A DNA stretch of 28,260 bases from the NCBI GenBank assembly GCA_000310025.1, contig FN648970.1:517891-546150 (forward strand), read 5' to 3'. The translations under genes and the position numbers were made by a program. The stretch is from Ectocarpus siliculosus (lineage: Eukaryota > Sar > Phaeophyceae > Ectocarpales > Ectocarpaceae). The stretch's first letter is position 1. Each line of letters opens with the position of its first letter. A model generated the notes under the pieces. The model was given only the letters and a program-made list of their open reading frames with translations. It was not told where the DNA came from and searched no databases. Positions 26,940 to 28,260 of the stretch are shown in pieces.

Positions 26940-27821
26940 TAGTGGCCCACTCCCGCGGTCATCGGGTGTGTTGCTGGTGCGAGCGCTTGTATCGTTGTGT
27001 ATGCTCCAAGTTCAGCTCATTGTTGTGGTTATTCGTTTGTTGAGGTTGGAGTGTTCGACTTTTCTCGCCATCACCCGGCGCGCTACCGTCATGTCGCATG
27101 TACAAGCTCGTGGATCCCGCTCGCTCTCGCTCTTGTCCCGCTGGACTTTCTTGCCTTACTCTTCCGTCCCCTCCCACGCCTTCCCGCACCCCTTGTACCG
27201 GGCTTCCAGAAAGAGATGCAGGCGTACGCAGAGGCGATGGGAAGGGAGGGAGAAACTCTCCGCGCTGCCACTAAGGAGGCGCAGGTAATCGGCTCCTTCG
27301 TGGCTTGATTTTGTGTTTCTGCGCCTGTGCTGGGGCTGGGAGACAGTCGCCGTTTGCGTTTGATGACAGCATGTGTCTTCCGCGCCCCCAAGACCTTGTT
27401 CTGATGGCGATTCTGTTGCAATTTTTTTTCGTCCGTTGATTGATTTGATGTAGGTGATTTGTGTGTGCTGTTGACTATTAATAGTGGTCTGTGCATGCCG
27501 TCCTTTGTACTCGCGTCGATCTCGCTCGTCGTTTGTCTCACCGACGGAAGTCCAAAGGCCAGCGTTAGGAGAACCGGTCGAGTCGTTGTGCGTGTGTTTC
27601 TTTGTTTCGCATCGACCGCGCTAACTGCCCGACCATATTCTCGTCTGTGCGTGTGTTTTTCGCAGGCCATCGCGGCAAGGGCTACGGCGGCCGAAAGCGA
27701 GAGCAAGTCCTGCGTGGCGCTCGTGAGGCGGGACGGGGAGGCGGCCGCGTCCAGCCTGAGGCAGGCGCTGGAGAAGCAGGCGGCAGAGGCCAGCCGCACC
27801 GTGGCAGCACTCGAGGAGCGG
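18665..27821 (+). CDS. Long Ala/Glu-rich coiled-coil protein (partial, at least 12 exons, open at both ends)
   Basis: Exons: 18665-18736, 19229-19360, 19975-20064, 20508-20753, 21280-21480, 21849-23357, 23882-23986, 24794-24970, 26096-26215, 26514-26645, 27210-27284 and 27666-27821. Every acceptor is AG, every donor GT, every exon length is divisible by three and every junction is phase 0, giving 1005 residues. The product is almost entirely heptad-like helix rich in Ala, Glu, Lys, Arg and Leu, with no Pro-rich or catalytic domain and no membrane segment. The first two exons share VKDK.K.Y...LN. The largest exon has a 45-residue tandem repeat. This suggests a structural, motor-tail-like or golgin/tether-type protein, but no family is recognised. 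The start lies upstream of 18665 and the end beyond the window. The exon at 18665 may alternatively begin at 18662. Confidence 0.85.
19229..19360 (+). CDS. Coiled-coil gene exon resembling the previous one
   Basis: 44 codons: EKAALAKELQDKSNVLAGVK, DKTKAYVEKLNKDK, then TAALAVLEDQ, with acceptor TTTTGCCAG and donor CAG|GTCCGT. Relative to the previous exon it has about one extra heptad between AAL.KEL and the VKDK segment. Confidence 0.85.
21849..23357 (+). CDS. Coiled-coil gene, 503-codon central exon
   Basis: The acceptor AACCAAG precedes GCTGCCGTGAGG and the donor is CAG|GTACGC. It is a continuous helical sequence (RALEERLAQAQQ... SRLMGALEEREEGRR...) with many (GCG)n Ala runs. It contains two 135-bp tandem units (from about 22666 and 22801) that both encode LRVAEQETADLSAELSSEKE. 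High GC and GCN codon use leave the antisense strand open for most of its length; that antisense frame is not a gene. Confidence 0.85.
22666..22935 (+). repeat. 135-bp in-frame tandem repeat inside the coiled-coil exon
   Basis: Units start at 22666 and 22801. Each encodes TEEEMEAIRERLRVAEQETA or a close variant (MEVLRERL in the second), then DLSAELSSEKE and an Ala run. Forty-five residues equals a little more than six heptads, so the register shifts slightly between copies. Confidence 0.85.
23528..23672 (-). repeat. Dispersed short repeat with tRNA A-box-like segment, copy 2
   Basis: In the opposite orientation to copy 1. The minus strand reads ATTGGTCAGCCGGTCAGAGC followed by GGTCGGTGC, even closer to a tRNA D-arm. 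It lies in the intron right after the largest exon of the coiled-coil gene and includes a (TG)n tract at 23540-23558. Confidence 0.6.
23987..24793 (+). other. Coiled-coil gene intron with copies of its own acceptor region
   Basis: This 807-bp intron contains three related blocks at about 24258-24365, 24462-24562 and 24630-24720. Each has the form (ACAAC) TCTACTGTTTCCACAACACA, then CTGGGCCTGGCTCGTCTGC and CGTTCGAACACCGCCTCC. Their first 45 bases resemble the real acceptor plus exon start at 24766-24810. AAC/ACA-rich simple sequence separates the blocks. Confidence 0.7.
24971..26095 (+). other. Coiled-coil gene intron (1125 bp) with a long CT tract
   Basis: No exon was recognised between 24971 and 26000, although one small phase-0 exon could be missed. 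(CT)n at about 26007-26052 forms an unusually long pyrimidine tract ending some 40 bases before the acceptor CCCCAACAG. Confidence 0.65.
26007..26052 (+). repeat. (CT)n microsatellite
   Basis: About 21-22 uninterrupted CT dinucleotides, flanked by impure CT/CTT and CGCT units. Confidence 0.85.
26696..26945 (+). repeat. CTG/GTT triplet-rich intron segment
   Basis: Dense (CTG)n and (GTT)n blocks separated by diverged triplets fill about half of the intron between the exons at 26514-26645 and 27210-27284. All three plus-strand frames are open (poly-Leu, poly-Ala or poly-Cys/Val), which explains the long but meaningless open frames here. Confidence 0.85.
27590..27662 (-). repeat. Dispersed short repeat, copy 3 (partial)
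   Basis: The plus strand GCATCGACCGCGCTAACTGC followed by CCGACCATATTCT matches the core of copies 1 and 2 (GCATCGACCGCGCTAACCGG, CTGACCAATGA). Similarity outside the 35-base core is limited to the TG/T-rich flank. It ends at the acceptor of exon 27666. Confidence 0.45.
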
Positions 27822-28260
27822 GTAAGGCTGATGGCCATGGTCTACAAACGATGACAGACACTGCCTACTATACTAGTGGTCGGAATCCGTTCCTGTGTTT
27901 TTCTCGTGACTTGTGTTTGGGGCGTTTTTTTTTTTTGTTGGTCTTGGGTGGTGTGTGTGTTCGCGATTTCCAGTATTTTGTAATGGTTGGGGAAGGAGTC
28001 AATTGGAGGGTAATCGTGTCTTCATCCTCACTTTCATTTCGTGTCAGGCGTGGGTGGGAAATGCCCTCCACCCCCCTATCATAGTCGACATGCCTCTCTG
28101 CTCTGCCAACGCCTTGACCCATGTGACCCATCCGGCGCGTATCGGCTCACGAGTGCCCCGTCGACAATATTGTTTCTGCAGCACGTCAGCTACGTGAACG
28201 TATCGCCTGCTTACCTTCCATTGTTTTGTCGCTACCTGCTTCACCCCCCCCCCCCCCCAA
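27822..28260 (+). other. Intron of the coiled-coil gene at the right edge
   Basis: It begins at donor GTAAGGCTG. No further coiled-coil exon was found before the window ends in a C-run (28244-28258). A T/TG-rich segment at 27925-27960 is the only notable composition. Confidence 0.6.

Overview
The window looks like nuclear DNA of a photosynthetic stramenopile, most likely a brown alga of the Ectocarpus type. This is an inference from four things: GC-rich genes with many GT-AG introns of about 300-1700 bp, long Ala/Ser/Gln/Gly runs inside coding exons, a GrpE whose N-terminus reads as a signal peptide followed by an 'AF' motif (the bipartite plastid presequence of algae with a secondary red plastid), and LINE-derived fragments in introns. 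No species marker was seen and no database could be searched.

Four protein genes can be assembled from spliced exons. (1) 589-4686, minus strand: the N-terminal part of an ABCG-type half transporter, four exons with Walker A, Q-loop, signature, Walker B and H-loop in order; it runs off the left edge, so the membrane domain is not in the window. (2) 4844-9119, plus strand: a complete four-exon plastid-type GrpE co-chaperone, divergent from the ABCG gene across 157 bp. (3) 10686-15838, minus strand: a cis-prenyltransferase (UppS / dehydrodolichyl diphosphate synthase family) in five exons whose reading frames and splice phases join perfectly, including a 20-codon last exon separated from the rest by an intron containing retroelement debris. 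A further 5' exon with a signal peptide (16354-17084) may belong to it. (4) 18665 to beyond the right edge, plus strand: a very long Ala/Glu-rich coiled-coil protein of at least 12 exons, all in phase 0, with no function assignable by eye.

The rest is intron and intergenic sequence with notable repeats. There is a three-unit 162/165-bp tandem repeat, open on both strands, in an ABCG intron; antisense fragments of one LINE-like element in introns of both grpE and uppS; a tandem array that copies the 3' end and splice donor of grpE exon 2; degenerate copies of a splice-acceptor region in a coiled-coil-gene intron; a short dispersed repeat carrying a tRNA D-arm/A-box-like segment; and several triplet and dinucleotide microsatellites. 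The first 118 bases are pure G/T homopolymer runs and may be an assembly artefact.

The genes do not form a pathway. GrpE serves plastid Hsp70, UppS makes long-chain cis-polyprenyl diphosphate, the ABCG protein is a membrane exporter or lipid transporter, and the coiled-coil protein is probably structural or a tether. I see no defence system, CRISPR array, rRNA or intact tRNA gene, and no clear candidate for a wholly new system. The most unusual material is the exon and splice-site repeat architecture.
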